A stretch of 64,000 bases of DNA from REEP01 sp964517265 (GCA_964517265.1 CAZFBS010000008.1:1-64000), one strand, 5' to 3'; numbered from the stretch's first letter, positions 25,109-34,878 are shown. Program-made: numbers and translations. Notes: generated by a model from the sequence alone, not told the origin.

Positions 25109-25355
25109 CGTTGAATACTCCCTCGCCGCTTTCTCAAAAGGAATCTGCCTTTCTTTGGACCCCATCCTGCTTTGCGGCAGGCGCAGGCTTGATCCGCTCC
25201 GCCTCACTGCGTTTCGTTGCAGGCCCCACGGAAGGCAAAGCATATCCCTCGGCGCTAGCGGCGCAAGCACGAGTCGAACCGGTGCCGGCGCTTTTGCGTT
25301 TCAGGTGGCAACAGATAAAGTATAGAGACAGAGGAGGGAATGAAGAGGACATAAG
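25109..25355. promoter_or_regulatory. divergent region between RidA-like and universal stress genes
   Basis: 247 bp between two opposite start codons. The stress protein start has GAAGAGGA seven bases upstream, with a second AGAGGAGGG further back. No operator was recognised. Confidence 0.3.
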
Positions 25356-26180
25356 ATGGCGCTCAAAAAGATCCTGGTGCATCTGGACGCCTCACCGCGA
25401 TGTGCTGCCCGAGTGGAAGCGGCTGCCCAACTTGCGAGGCGGCTGGGCGCGGAGCTGTCAGGACTCTTCGCCATCAACGGTGCCGAAATCGGCCATCAGA
25501 AAGACCTGGAACGCCGCGATGCCGTTGCGAATTCGGCGCAGAAAGCCCTTATGATGTTTCGCCGGTGCACAGAGGCTTGTGGCGCCTCTGCGACTTGGCA
25601 TCAAGCGCTCGCCATCGAGGCGGAGCAGGTCAATGCTGATGTGATTCGGGCCGCACGTCATCACGACCTTTCCATCATCGGGCAGGACAACCCGGCTTGC
25701 CCCGATTCCAGTGTTCCCACCGATCTCGTTGATCAGGTTGTCGATCGTTCCGGGCGGCCGGTGCTTGTCATTCCGTTTGCTGGACGTTTCCCCATGCTTG
25801 GACAGCGGGTAGTGATTGCCTGGAATGGGAGCCGGGAGGCGGCGCGGGCGGTAGCCGATGCGATGCCGATGCTGACAGCCGCAAAGCAGGTTACCGTTCT
25901 TCGGCTGGCAGACACAAAAGGCGTACCGCCCGAAACCGAAGCGGAAGGATCGGATTTCTTAGATTATCTGGCCGCTCATGGTATCGCCCCAGTCAATGAT
26001 CGGCTGAGCGTCGGACGCGCCTCCATCGGCATTTCTCAAGCGTTACTGTCTTATCTTGCTCAGGAAGCTGCGGATCTCCTTGTCATGGGAGGAGGGGGGG
26101 CGGTGTCGACTCGTTCAGCAAAAAGCCTGACCCGCGACATTCTGCGCCAAATGACGGTGCCGCTCATGGTTTCGCGTTAG
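25356..26180 (+). CDS. universal stress protein, tandem UspA domains
   Basis: 274 residues, two UspA folds (about 1-140 and 150-274). The first begins KKILVHLDASPRCAARVEAA, the second QRVVIAWNGSREAARAVADAM. The nucleotide loop in the second half reads VMGGGGAVSTRSAKSLTRDIL, a loose form of the G-x2-G-x9-G-S/T ATP motif. Some TRAP systems are paired with a Usp subunit (TeaD with the ectoine TRAP transporter), so the divergent dctPQM operon is a plausible partner. Confidence 0.9.
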   Translation: MALKKILVHLDASPRCAARVEAAAQLARRLGAELSGLFAINGAEIGHQKDLERRDAVANSAQKALMMFRRCTEACGASATWHQALAIEAEQVNADVIRAARHHDLSIIGQDNPACPDSSVPTDLVDQVVDRSGRPVLVIPFAGRFPMLGQRVVIAWNGSREAARAVADAMPMLTAAKQVTVLRLADTKGVPPETEAEGSDFLDYLAAHGIAPVNDRLSVGRASIGISQALLSYLAQEAADLLVMGGGGAVSTRSAKSLTRDILRQMTVPLMVSR

Positions 26181-26280
26181 GGATCTGAACGCGGAAAGGT
26201 TGACAATGCGGGGCGAATCGAGTCACTGCCATGGAGCGACGTCCAGGCAAAGCGATCCACAACTTGAGTGGAGATGAAGA

Positions 26281-27516
26281 GTGCGATTAAGACGACGCGG
26301 CAGACCAGCAGTCATTTCATCCCTTGTGGCCGCGCTTTTTTTTCTGCCATTGATCGCATCCATCTCAACCTCGGCGGTCGCCTCGCCGACATTCAATGAG
26401 TGGATGAAAGAGTTTCGCCGCGAGGCCGGGGCGCGGGGTATCGATAGCGCCACCTTCAATGCCGCCCTTGCCGGTGTTCAGCCGATTCCACGGGTGGTCG
26501 AACTGGATCGTCGTCAGCCGGAATTCCGACAGACGTTCTGGCAATACCTTGACCAGCGGGTGACCCCTCAACGAATCGCACGCGGGCGGGAGCTGTTGAT
26601 GCGTCACCGCGACCTGCTGAACGATGTGGAACGCCGCTATGGAGTGCAGCCACGATTTCTGGTGGCGTTCTGGGGGCTGGAAAGCAATTTCGGCGACTCG
26701 ATGGGCGACTTTCCCCTGTTTGCATCGCTAGCAACTCTCGCGCACGATACCCGTCGCAGCGCATTCTTCAGCGAGCAACTGCTTGCGGCGCTTGAACTGT
26801 TGCAACGGGGTGATCTTTCTGCAACAGCGACGAGCTCCTGGGCCGGGGCAATTGGCCAGCCGCAGTTCATCCCGACCACTTACCGTGATTACGCCGTCGA
26901 CTTCAGCGGCGATGGCCGCCGCGACCTCCGCAACAGCCTTCCCGACATCTTTGCGTCTGCTGCGAACTATCTGGCAAAGGCAAAGTGGCAGGGGAATCGC
27001 ACCTGGGGTCGGGAGGTGCGACTTCCCTCCGACTTCAACTATTCCTTGAGCGGCCTTGGCACCAAAAAGACGCTCTCGGGGTGGAATCGGTTGGGCGTGC
27101 GGCAGATGAATGGTGCCGATCTTCCCGCCGTGGACATCAGTGGCTCCATCATTCTTCCGGGGGGCGCCGACGGCGGTCCCGCACTGCTGGTTTACGATAA
27201 CTTTCATTCGATCATGGCCTGGAACCGTTCCATTCTCTATGCCGTGGCCGTGGGTCACCTCGCTGATCGTCTTGCCGGGCAAGACCCGTTCGTGGCCAGT
27301 CGACGTCCGGGTGAGGTTGCCCTCTCTCGTCAGGACGTGATCGAGATCCAGCACATTCTGAGCCGGCTGGGATACGATACCGGTGGCGTCGATGGGCTTG
27401 TCGGTGAGAAGACACGCGAGTCCATCCGTTCTTTTCAGCAGCAGGCAAGTTTGCGCGCTGATGGCTACCCCAGTCAGACTTTGCTTGAGCGCCTTCGGGT
27501 TTCGGCGCAGCAGTGA
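26281..27516 (+). CDS. mltB: lytic murein transglycosylase B with peptidoglycan-binding domain
   Basis: 411 residues from GTG 26281. An N-terminal signal or anchor (about 8-35) is followed by the SLT-2 catalytic domain, with catalytic Glu in FWGLESNFGDSMG and the block AGAIGQPQFIPTTYRDYAVDF. A C-terminal PG_binding_1 domain (IQHILSRLGYDTGGVDGLVG) follows. It cuts peptidoglycan to form 1,6-anhydro ends. The next genes are rlpA and dacC, so three wall enzymes stand in a row. Confidence 0.93.
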   Translation: MRLRRRGRPAVISSLVAALFFLPLIASISTSAVASPTFNEWMKEFRREAGARGIDSATFNAALAGVQPIPRVVELDRRQPEFRQTFWQYLDQRVTPQRIARGRELLMRHRDLLNDVERRYGVQPRFLVAFWGLESNFGDSMGDFPLFASLATLAHDTRRSAFFSEQLLAALELLQRGDLSATATSSWAGAIGQPQFIPTTYRDYAVDFSGDGRRDLRNSLPDIFASAANYLAKAKWQGNRTWGREVRLPSDFNYSLSGLGTKKTLSGWNRLGVRQMNGADLPAVDISGSIILPGGADGGPALLVYDNFHSIMAWNRSILYAVAVGHLADRLAGQDPFVASRRPGEVALSRQDVIEIQHILSRLGYDTGGVDGLVGEKTRESIRSFQQQASLRADGYPSQTLLERLRVSAQQ

Positions 27517-27584
27517 GCGTCGGATTGCGAACAGGATCTAGCGCTGAAAGAAGACGCACCGCAACCAAAGGAGAGCGAGAAGCG

Positions 27585-28571
27585 ATGATGAAATCTTTAG
27601 CTGGGCTATTGATCGTTCTCGGCATCCTGACAGCGTGTGCGGAAACAAAGGAAATCAAGCAGGGAGCCGAGCTCACCGCGCCGCGTGAGCGGGTAGTCGG
27701 CTACAAAGTCGGTGCTCCCTATAAAATAAAAGGCAGATGGTATTACCCCGAGGAAGACTTCGCCTATTCCGAGACTGGAATTGCCTCCTGGTACGGGTCC
27801 TATTTTCATGGACGAGCGACGGCAAACGGCGAAATCTATAACATGAACGATCTTACCGCTGCCCATAAGACCCTGCAGATGCCCAGCATGGTGCGCGTTA
27901 CCAACTTGGAAAACGGCCGCAGCCTGAACTTGCGGGTGAACGATCGTGGACCCTTCGTGGAGGGGCGAATCATTGATGTCTCACGCCGTGCCTCTCAGTT
28001 GCTCGGTTTTCATGATCAAGGCATCGCCAAGGTCAAGGTGGAAATTCTTGCGAACGAGAGTAGGGTGATGGCGGGGCTTGCGCCTGCACAATCGGCCAAG
28101 CCAACCACAGCCGCTCCGGCGGTCAAGACCAAAGGCGGAACGTACGCCACCGCGGCCGTTGCACCCGTGCCGGTAGGACGAAGCACGGTTCAGGCCAGTG
28201 CCGATCGGCCGCAGGAGCCGCGGGTGCTGCCCCACTCGGAAGTGGCCCGATCGATGCCGCCGCGAGCGCGGAACACCCTAGCACCCTCTGAGCCCATAAC
28301 CGGCAGCAAGCAGCAGATGCGGCCGGTAGAGAGCGTGGGGATGCGGGACATTTATGTACAGGCTGGCGCGTTCTCACACGTAGACAAAGCCGAGACTGCG
28401 CGTACGCAATTGCGCAATGTCGGTCCGGTTACCATCTCGGCCGTACAACGCGATGGACGTGATCTGTTCCGCGTTCGTGTCGGCCCGCTCGCTTCCAAGG
28501 ATGAGGCCGATCGCTTGTTGGCGGCCGTTGTTCGGGCCGGTTTTTCCACGTCGCAGGTGGTTCACGAATGA
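27585..28571 (+). CDS. rlpA: RlpA-type septal ring lytic transglycosylase lipoprotein
   Basis: 328 residues from ATG 27585, just after the mltB stop. A lipoprotein signal ends in ILTAC. The double-psi beta barrel is clear: GIASWYGSYFHGRATANGE, AAHKTLQMPSMVRVTNLENG and VNDRGPFVEGRIIDVSRRAS, with the catalytic Asp in NDRGPF. A Pro/Ala linker leads to a C-terminal SPOR domain (YVQAGAFSHVDKAET) that targets bare glycan at the division site. Confidence 0.94.
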   Translation: MMKSLAGLLIVLGILTACAETKEIKQGAELTAPRERVVGYKVGAPYKIKGRWYYPEEDFAYSETGIASWYGSYFHGRATANGEIYNMNDLTAAHKTLQMPSMVRVTNLENGRSLNLRVNDRGPFVEGRIIDVSRRASQLLGFHDQGIAKVKVEILANESRVMAGLAPAQSAKPTTAAPAVKTKGGTYATAAVAPVPVGRSTVQASADRPQEPRVLPHSEVARSMPPRARNTLAPSEPITGSKQQMRPVESVGMRDIYVQAGAFSHVDKAETARTQLRNVGPVTISAVQRDGRDLFRVRVGPLASKDEADRLLAAVVRAGFSTSQVVHE

Positions 28572-28632
28572 GTGCTGGCGTAACAGCAAAGCGCAATTAC
28601 AATCGTTGGAAGAGATTTTAAGGCTGAGAACC

Positions 28633-29820
28633 ATGAACAACAAGCTTGGGATGCCGACGGCGTTTCTCTCTCTACGTTTCCTGAGCGTGGCTCTGGCCTC
28701 GTTGCTGCTGGCGGGTCTGTTCACACGCTCAGCAGCTTCCATTGAGACAGCTGCCCGTAGCGCGATCTTGATGGACATGACGACGGGAGCGGTTCTCCTC
28801 GAGAAGAATGCGGACGAGCCGATGCCGACGGCGTCCATGAGCAAGATCATGACGACGTACATGCTGTTCGAAGCGCTCAAGGAAGGACGGCTGACGCTGG
28901 ACGACTCGCTGCCGGTTAGCGAGAACGCTTGGCGCAAGGGTGGCGCCCCCAGCGGCGGCTCGGCGATGTTCCTCAAGGTCAATTCGCAGGCGACGGTTGA
29001 AGAATTGCTACGAGGAATCGTGGTTCAGTCAGGTAATGACGCCTCAATCGTGGTGGCGGAGGGTTTGGCTGGAACCGAGGAAGCATTTGCCGAACAGATG
29101 ACACGCCGCGCACGCGAACTGGGGATGACAGGAAGCACCTTTCACAATTCGACCGGCTGGCCTCATCCAGAGCATGTATCCACGCCGCGTGATCTGGCGT
29201 TGTTGGCTAAGATGACGATTCAGCACTTCCCAGATTATTATCATTACTACGGAGAAACCGAATACACTTACAATGGTATCCGTCAAGGCAACCGCAACCC
29301 ATTGCTTTATGCGGACATAGGCGCCGATGGCCTGAAAACAGGTCACACCGAGGAAGCCGGGTACGGCTTGACGGCTTCGGCCAAAGTAGGGGATCGTCGT
29401 TTGATCATGGTGATCGCCGGTCTTGCTAGCGCTAAGGAGCGGGCGGAAGAAGCGAAGAAGTTGATGTCCTGGGGGTTTCGAGAATTCGACAATTACAAGC
29501 TGTTTGCCGCAAATCAACCCGCTGCAACAGCTCCTGTTTGGCTAGGGGAGGTCGACTCGGTCTCTCTCGTTCCAGGTGACGATGCTGTAGTCACGTTGCC
29601 GCGATCAGCGCGTCCGGACATGATCGTCAAGGTGCGTTACGAAGGTCCGATTCCAGCACCGATCAAGAAGGGGCAACAATTGGGAACGCTCGTCGTGGAG
29701 GCACCGGGCGTCCCGTCCACCGAACACCCGCTTTTTGCCGGTGAACAAGTCGAACAGCTGGGCCTTTTCAGTCGCCTCGGGGCCCGATTGCGACACATGG
29801 TGATGAGCCAGATCCATTGA
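28633..29820 (+). CDS. dacC: D-alanyl-D-alanine carboxypeptidase (PBP5/6 type)
   Basis: 395 residues from ATG 28633. A Sec signal ends near RSAASIE. The three catalytic motifs are present: SMSK (S-x-x-K, near 60), SGN, and KTG in DGLKTGHTEEAGYG. The C-terminal beta domain (VWLGEVDSVSLVPGDDAVV onward) and a final amphipathic helix match PBP5-like enzymes, which trim pentapeptides. The upstream open frame inside rlpA is not part of it. Confidence 0.94.
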   Translation: MNNKLGMPTAFLSLRFLSVALASLLLAGLFTRSAASIETAARSAILMDMTTGAVLLEKNADEPMPTASMSKIMTTYMLFEALKEGRLTLDDSLPVSENAWRKGGAPSGGSAMFLKVNSQATVEELLRGIVVQSGNDASIVVAEGLAGTEEAFAEQMTRRARELGMTGSTFHNSTGWPHPEHVSTPRDLALLAKMTIQHFPDYYHYYGETEYTYNGIRQGNRNPLLYADIGADGLKTGHTEEAGYGLTASAKVGDRRLIMVIAGLASAKERAEEAKKLMSWGFREFDNYKLFAANQPAATAPVWLGEVDSVSLVPGDDAVVTLPRSARPDMIVKVRYEGPIPAPIKKGQQLGTLVVEAPGVPSTEHPLFAGEQVEQLGLFSRLGARLRHMVMSQIH

Positions 29821-29911
29821 TGGTAGTTACGGCAGAACGCTGAGTCTATACCGGTACTGCTGCCGCAGCGCCTGGTTGCTGCGACCTATCTCGTTTCCGC
29901 AAGAGGGGCGC

Positions 29912-30532
29912 ATGTTCATTGCCGTAGACGGAATCGACGGATCAGGGAAAAGTACGCTTGTTAGAGGCTTGGCAGCCGTGCTCGGGCCCTTTGATCCATT
30001 GACGACGAAAGAGCCGACCGATCGCTCTTTCTGGGGGCAGCGGCTGCGTGCTTCAGCACATGAAGGACGGCTACCTCGCACCACTGAGTCCGAGTATTTT
30101 CACAAGGATCGCCTCCACCACATTGAAACAGTTATAAAACCGGCTTTGCGCCAGGGACGAATTGTCATTACGGACCGGTATGTCGACTCGACATTGGCGT
30201 TTCAGGCGTGTTCTCCGGAGGAAGCCAATATCCTTTACGATCAGTTTCTTCAAACCGGTATCCTGCGTCCCGATGTCACGATCCTTCTCCGCTGCCCAGT
30301 TTCACAGGGCCTCCAAAGGCTGCAGGTGCGGGACAAGGGCGTGTTGTCCGCATTCGAAGATGACAAGGCGCAACGATGCGCAAAAAGAATCTACGACTCC
30401 AGAATTGGGCCACATTACCAGTTCATCGATGCATCGGGAACAGAAGAGAACACTCTTCGGCAAGCTATCAACATATTGAAAGAGTGCTGCAAAATGCGAT
30501 CAGACATTCGGGAACATCTTGAGCGGTTGTGA
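29912..30532 (+). CDS. tmk: thymidylate kinase, divergent form
   Basis: 206 residues from ATG 29912, with GAGGGG just upstream. It converts dTMP to dTDP. The P-loop is VDGIDGSGKSTL, and the dTMP site shows ITDRYVDSTLAFQ and PDVTILL. Differences from usual bacterial enzymes are TKEPTDRSFWGQRLR in place of TREPGGTPxxExIR, the lack of the gRG motif after AFQ, and an unusual LID (VRDKGVLSAFEDDKAQ). The position between dacC and holB is the standard tmk locus. The sequence is more AT-rich than its neighbours. Replacement of the native gene by a foreign copy is possible. Confidence 0.85.
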   Translation: MFIAVDGIDGSGKSTLVRGLAAVLGPFDPLTTKEPTDRSFWGQRLRASAHEGRLPRTTESEYFHKDRLHHIETVIKPALRQGRIVITDRYVDSTLAFQACSPEEANILYDQFLQTGILRPDVTILLRCPVSQGLQRLQVRDKGVLSAFEDDKAQRCAKRIYDSRIGPHYQFIDASGTEENTLRQAINILKECCKMRSDIREHLERL

Positions 30533-30562
30533 TTCAAACAGTTGGTCAGCCTTTAGCACGTC

Positions 30563-31669
30563 ATGCCTCCGTCGATCCCTTCGATTCCCTTCCCCTGTGA
30601 CAATCCGCATTTGATTGGCCATGAGGCCGCCGAAACGGAGCTGTTGCAGGCATTCCGGAACAAGAGGTTGCACCACGCTTGGCTGATTACCGGCCCACGC
30701 GGCGTTGGCAAGGCAACCTTGGCGTTTCGCTTCGCCCGGTTCCTGTTGGCGCACGGAAACGAAAATAGCGATCGCTTTGCGTTACCGGAAGAACAGTTGG
30801 CACCAGACCTCCTTATCGCCAGCGAACACCCGATTTTTAAGCGGATTGCCAGCGGCGGCCACGCCGACCTCATCAGCGTCAGCCGACGCATGAATGATAG
30901 AACCGGGCGGTTGCGTCCCGAGATTGGGGTCGAGGACATCCGCAGCATCGCCAATCTTCTGGCGCATACCTCGGCTGAGGGTGGATGGCGAGTTGTGGTG
31001 ATCGATGCGGCGGAGGATATGAGCCGCAGTTCCGCGAATGCCCTCTTGAAGGTGCTTGAAGAGCCACCCGCGCGGTCGATCTTTTTGCTGGTGAGTCATA
31101 TGCCCGGTCAGGTGCTGCCAACAATTCGGTCGCGCTGTCGGCAGATCGCCTTGAAGCCGCTCGATCGCAGCGATGTGCTGGCATTGATGCGTCGGTACTG
31201 TCCGGCGATGGCTCCAGAGGAGGCAGATAGAATCGCGTCTCTCAGCGAAGGAAGTATCGGATCGGCCTTGTCCTTGGGCGAGCGCGGGGGGCTCGCGCTT
31301 TACCAATCGATGGTACAGCTCTTACAAAAGCTTCCAGACCTTGATCTCCTCGCCCTCAACCAACTCGCGGATCAAGCCACTGGAACCGGTTCCGATGATC
31401 AGTTCGCCATCACACGCGATTTTTTCGTCTGTTTGTTGGCACGCCTCATCAAAACGGCAGCCACTCAAGAACCATGCCACGGCAGTGCTTCCCGTTCGGA
31501 GGAATCAAGCGTGGTGTCGCAGCTTGCGACCGCCGCCAGTCTTGATCGCTGGCTTGAGGTGTGGGAAAAGACGCAGCGGGTCTTGGCTGGTGCCGAGAGT
31601 GCCAATCTGGATCGCAAGCAGGTGATCCTCGATCTCTTTCTCTCTGTTCAAAGCGCCGTTCGTTCCTGA
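30563..31669 (+). CDS. holB: DNA polymerase III delta' subunit
   Basis: 368 residues. Clamp-loader subunit of the AAA+ fold. Seen are the degenerate P-loop ITGPRGVGKATLAFRFARFL, DAAEDMSRSSANALLKVLEEPP, and IRSRCRQIALKPL with the SRC sensor. The zinc-binding cysteines found in many HolB/DnaX proteins are absent, usual for alphaproteobacterial delta'. It sits between tmk and metG as in most relatives. Confidence 0.94.
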   Translation: MPPSIPSIPFPCDNPHLIGHEAAETELLQAFRNKRLHHAWLITGPRGVGKATLAFRFARFLLAHGNENSDRFALPEEQLAPDLLIASEHPIFKRIASGGHADLISVSRRMNDRTGRLRPEIGVEDIRSIANLLAHTSAEGGWRVVVIDAAEDMSRSSANALLKVLEEPPARSIFLLVSHMPGQVLPTIRSRCRQIALKPLDRSDVLALMRRYCPAMAPEEADRIASLSEGSIGSALSLGERGGLALYQSMVQLLQKLPDLDLLALNQLADQATGTGSDDQFAITRDFFVCLLARLIKTAATQEPCHGSASRSEESSVVSQLATAASLDRWLEVWEKTQRVLAGAESANLDRKQVILDLFLSVQSAVRS

Positions 31670-31705
31670 GTTGACGCGAAGAAGGAACGCGGAGCGGAAG
31701 TTGCC

Positions 31706-33268
31706 ATGGCCGGTCCTTCCTATTACGTTACCACGCCGATCTACTACGTGAACGACGTGCCCCACATCGGGCACATGTACACGACCCTTGCCTGTGATGT
31801 CGTGGCGCGCTTCAAGCGACTTGACGGTATGAGCGTCAAATTTCTCACAGGAACCGACGAACATGGCCAGAAGGTTGAAAAAGCGGCGAGGGCGGCAGGG
31901 CTGGACCCTTATGCGTTCACGAACAGGGTATCGCAGAATTTTCGCGACTTGACGCGGATTATGAACTTTTCGGTCGATGATTTCATCCGCACCACCGAAG
32001 CTCGACACCGTCGCGCTTGCCAAGCTTTGTGGCAACGGTTGTTGGACAAGGATCAGATCTACCTGGGCACTTATGCTGGTTGGTATGCCGTACGCGATGA
32101 AGCATTCTACGTCGAAAGCGAACTGAAGGAGGGTCCGGATGGCGGCAAATTGGCTCCCTCCGGTGCGCCGGTCGAATGGGTCGAAGAACCGAGCTACTTT
32201 TTTCGTCTCTCCTTTTGGCAAGACGCTCTCCTAAATCTTTACTCCGACAATCCAGACTTCATCCTCCCGCGCAGCCGATTCAACGAAGTGGTGAGCTTTG
32301 TGAAAGAGGGGCTGCAAGATCTTTCGGTTTCTCGCACTACATTCCAATGGGGTATCCCCGTTCCCAATGATTCAGCTCATGTCATGTACGTGTGGCTGGA
32401 TGCGCTCACAAATTACATTACGGCTGTCGGTTACCCGGATGTGAACACAGAGGAATTTAAAACCTATTGGCCGGCCGATCTGCATATGGTCGGGAAGGAT
32501 ATTCTGAGGTTTCATGCGGTCTTCTGGCCGGCCTTCCTGATGGCTGCGGATCTCCCGCCACCCAAACGCGTGTTTGCTCACGGTTGGTGGACGGTGAGAG
32601 GGCAGAAGATGTCCAAGTCTCTGGGCAATGCCATCGACCCGTTTCATCTGATTGAGACGTACGGACGTGATCAAGTGCGCTACGTGATGTTGCGGGAGGT
32701 GCCATTTGGCAATGATGGGGACTTCTCACACACCTCCGTCGTCAACCGGATCAATAGTGAACTTGCCAATGATTTCGGCAACTTGGCCCAGCGCGTGTTG
32801 GTAATGGTTGCGAAAAACTGCAAGAGCGCCGTACCGCAACCAAGCCTGCTGACGGGCGATGATCGTGAGCTTTTGCGGGGATGTCATCGTTTGCTGGACA
32901 CAATTCGCAGCAGCATTGATCGTCAGGCGTTCCATGAAGCCTTGGAACAGATGTGGGCGATGGTTCGCGCGGCCAACAGCTACGTGGACCGCCAAGCGCC
33001 ATGGGTGCTGCGTAAGACCGATCGGGATCGAATGCAAACCGTGCTGTACGTCTTGATGGAAGCGCTCCGCCACTTGGCGCTCCTTGCGCAACCTTTCATG
33101 CCCGAAGCGGCGGCACATCTGCTTGATCAGTTGGGAGTGAGGGCGGATCGCCGCATTTTTGCTTACTTCGGCCCCGATCATGAATTGGAACCGGGAAATA
33201 TGCTACCCCCGCCGGAGCCCGTGTTCCCGCGTCACGTTACGACAGCAGCAGGTGAAGGAATTGCCTGA
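31706..33268 (+). CDS. metG: methionyl-tRNA synthetase
   Basis: 520 residues. Class I synthetase with PIYYVNDVPHIGHMYTT (HIGH-type motif) and KMSKSLGN (301-305). The linker region YAGWYAVRDEAFYVESEL lacks the four zinc cysteines, so this is the shorter, zinc-free MetG form without a C-terminal EMAP-like domain. The anticodon-binding helices follow about 380-500. Its stop shares one base with the tatD start (TGATG). Confidence 0.97.
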   Translation: MAGPSYYVTTPIYYVNDVPHIGHMYTTLACDVVARFKRLDGMSVKFLTGTDEHGQKVEKAARAAGLDPYAFTNRVSQNFRDLTRIMNFSVDDFIRTTEARHRRACQALWQRLLDKDQIYLGTYAGWYAVRDEAFYVESELKEGPDGGKLAPSGAPVEWVEEPSYFFRLSFWQDALLNLYSDNPDFILPRSRFNEVVSFVKEGLQDLSVSRTTFQWGIPVPNDSAHVMYVWLDALTNYITAVGYPDVNTEEFKTYWPADLHMVGKDILRFHAVFWPAFLMAADLPPPKRVFAHGWWTVRGQKMSKSLGNAIDPFHLIETYGRDQVRYVMLREVPFGNDGDFSHTSVVNRINSELANDFGNLAQRVLVMVAKNCKSAVPQPSLLTGDDRELLRGCHRLLDTIRSSIDRQAFHEALEQMWAMVRAANSYVDRQAPWVLRKTDRDRMQTVLYVLMEALRHLALLAQPFMPEAAAHLLDQLGVRADRRIFAYFGPDHELEPGNMLPPPEPVFPRHVTTAAGEGIA

Positions 33269-34047
33269 TGCTCGTCGACAGCCATTGTCACCTCGATTTT
33301 CCTGATTTTGCCGACGAGGTAGATGCCGTGGTGGCGAGGGCGCGCAATGTGGGGGTGGGGACCATGCTGACGATATGCACCCATATCACCCGCTTCCCCC
33401 AGGTGTTGGCGCTCACGGAACGCTTCGAAGATGTATTTTGCACGGTGGGAGTACATCCTCATGAGGCCGCACATGAACCGGAGGTAACTGCGGACCGGCT
33501 GGTCGCGCTGGCTGAACATCCCAAGGTCGTCGGCTTTGGCGAAACCGGGCTTGATTTCTACTACGAACATAGCTCTCGCGAGGCGCAAAGGAAAAGCTTT
33601 CAAGCTCACATTGCCGCAGCACGGAAGACAGGGTTGCCTGTTGTTGTCCACACCCGGGACGCCGATGCGGAGACAGCCTCAATCCTGACGGAGGAGCATG
33701 CGATGGGGCCGTTTCCGGGGGTTCTGCATTGCTTCAGTTCCGGCAGGCAGCTTGCGGAAACGGCGGTAAATCTCGGGCTTTATGTTTCATTTTCAGGAAT
33801 CGTGACCTTTAAGAAGGTGGATCACCTGCGCCAGATCGCTGCCGGGCTTCCCCTTGAGCATATTTTGGTCGAAACCGATGCTCCTTTTCTTGCACCGGTT
33901 CCCAAGCGCGGACAACGCAACGAGCCTGCTTTTGTCGTCTATACGGCGAATGAGGTTAGTCGGGTGGTGGGCGTGGACTCGGTCGCGTTTCAGAAGGCAA
34001 CCACGGATAATTTTTTCCGCCTGTTCAAGAAGGCAGGCAGGCGGTGA
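33268..34047 (+). CDS. tatD: TatD-family metal-dependent hydrolase
   Basis: 259 residues, TIM-barrel hydrolase of the YcfH/YabD/TatD group, often with DNase activity. Metal ligands are seen in DSHCHLDF, the Glu of GFGETGLDFYY, VVHTRDADAE, LHCFSS and VETDAPFLAPVPKRGQRN. It overlaps both metG (1 bp) and the following MBL gene (GTGA). The order metG-tatD-MBL is common in alphaproteobacteria. Confidence 0.95.
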   Translation: MLVDSHCHLDFPDFADEVDAVVARARNVGVGTMLTICTHITRFPQVLALTERFEDVFCTVGVHPHEAAHEPEVTADRLVALAEHPKVVGFGETGLDFYYEHSSREAQRKSFQAHIAAARKTGLPVVVHTRDADAETASILTEEHAMGPFPGVLHCFSSGRQLAETAVNLGLYVSFSGIVTFKKVDHLRQIAAGLPLEHILVETDAPFLAPVPKRGQRNEPAFVVYTANEVSRVVGVDSVAFQKATTDNFFRLFKKAGRR

Positions 34048-34835
34048 GGCTCCGGATCCTGGGCTCAGGTGCATCTAGCGGAACTCCCGCGATCGACTGG
34101 GGCTGGGGTCGGTGTGATCCCGATAATCCAAAGAACCGGCGGACCCGGCCGGCGATCCTGGTGGAACACGAGAACACTCGCCTTCTCGTTGATACACCGC
34201 CGGAATTGCGGGAGCAGCTTATTGCCGCTGATGTCGATCGCGTCGACGCCGTTCTTTATACGCATTCGCATGCGGATCATCTTCATGGCATCGACGATCT
34301 TCGCGCGATCAACCGGGCCAGGATGGCGCCTCTGGATACGTATGCGGATGCACGAACGCTGCAGGTGATCGAGGCACGCTTTCCCTATGTGTTGGAGCCT
34401 TTGGTCGAAGGAGCTTCCTTTTATTACAAGCCGACATTAAGACCGCACGTCATCGCCCACGGTGATTCTTTCAGGATTGGAACCATTCCGGTTGCTGCGT
34501 TTGAGCAAAGCCACGGCTTCAGTATGACGCTCGGCTTTCGCTTCGGACCGGCTGCCTATACGACAGACGTGGTGGAACTGCCTGAGCATGCCTTCGAAGT
34601 GTTACGCGGCGTTCAAATCTGGATCATCGGTACGCTCGTCGACAAGCCTCATAAGACACATTGTGATGTTGCAAAGGCACTGGCGTGGATCCGTCGCATC
34701 GGTCCCAGCCGAGCAATACTCACGCATCTCGGCTGTGATTTGGATTATCAAGAACTGCTGGCGCAACTGCCGAAGGGCGTCGAGCCGGCCTTCGATGGCA
34801 TGACGATAGATTGCCACGCGGATAATTTATCATAA
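34044..34835 (+). CDS. MBL-fold metallo-hydrolase, PhnP-like
   Basis: 263 residues from GTG 34044. Metallo-beta-lactamase fold with the metal motif THSHADHLHGID (His73 onward) and downstream His/Asp in EQSHGF, YTTDV and LTHLGCDLDY. The N-terminus (LRILGSGASSGTPAIDWGWG) matches the PhnP/phosphodiesterase-like group that acts on cyclic phosphates, but no phosphonate genes are nearby. Its place after tatD is a conserved one; the substrate is not established. Confidence 0.9.
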   Translation: MRLRILGSGASSGTPAIDWGWGRCDPDNPKNRRTRPAILVEHENTRLLVDTPPELREQLIAADVDRVDAVLYTHSHADHLHGIDDLRAINRARMAPLDTYADARTLQVIEARFPYVLEPLVEGASFYYKPTLRPHVIAHGDSFRIGTIPVAAFEQSHGFSMTLGFRFGPAAYTTDVVELPEHAFEVLRGVQIWIIGTLVDKPHKTHCDVAKALAWIRRIGPSRAILTHLGCDLDYQELLAQLPKGVEPAFDGMTIDCHADNLS

Positions 34836-34878
34836 TATATCTTCTGCGACCTGAGATCTAAGGGTTCCTTGGTGCAGT

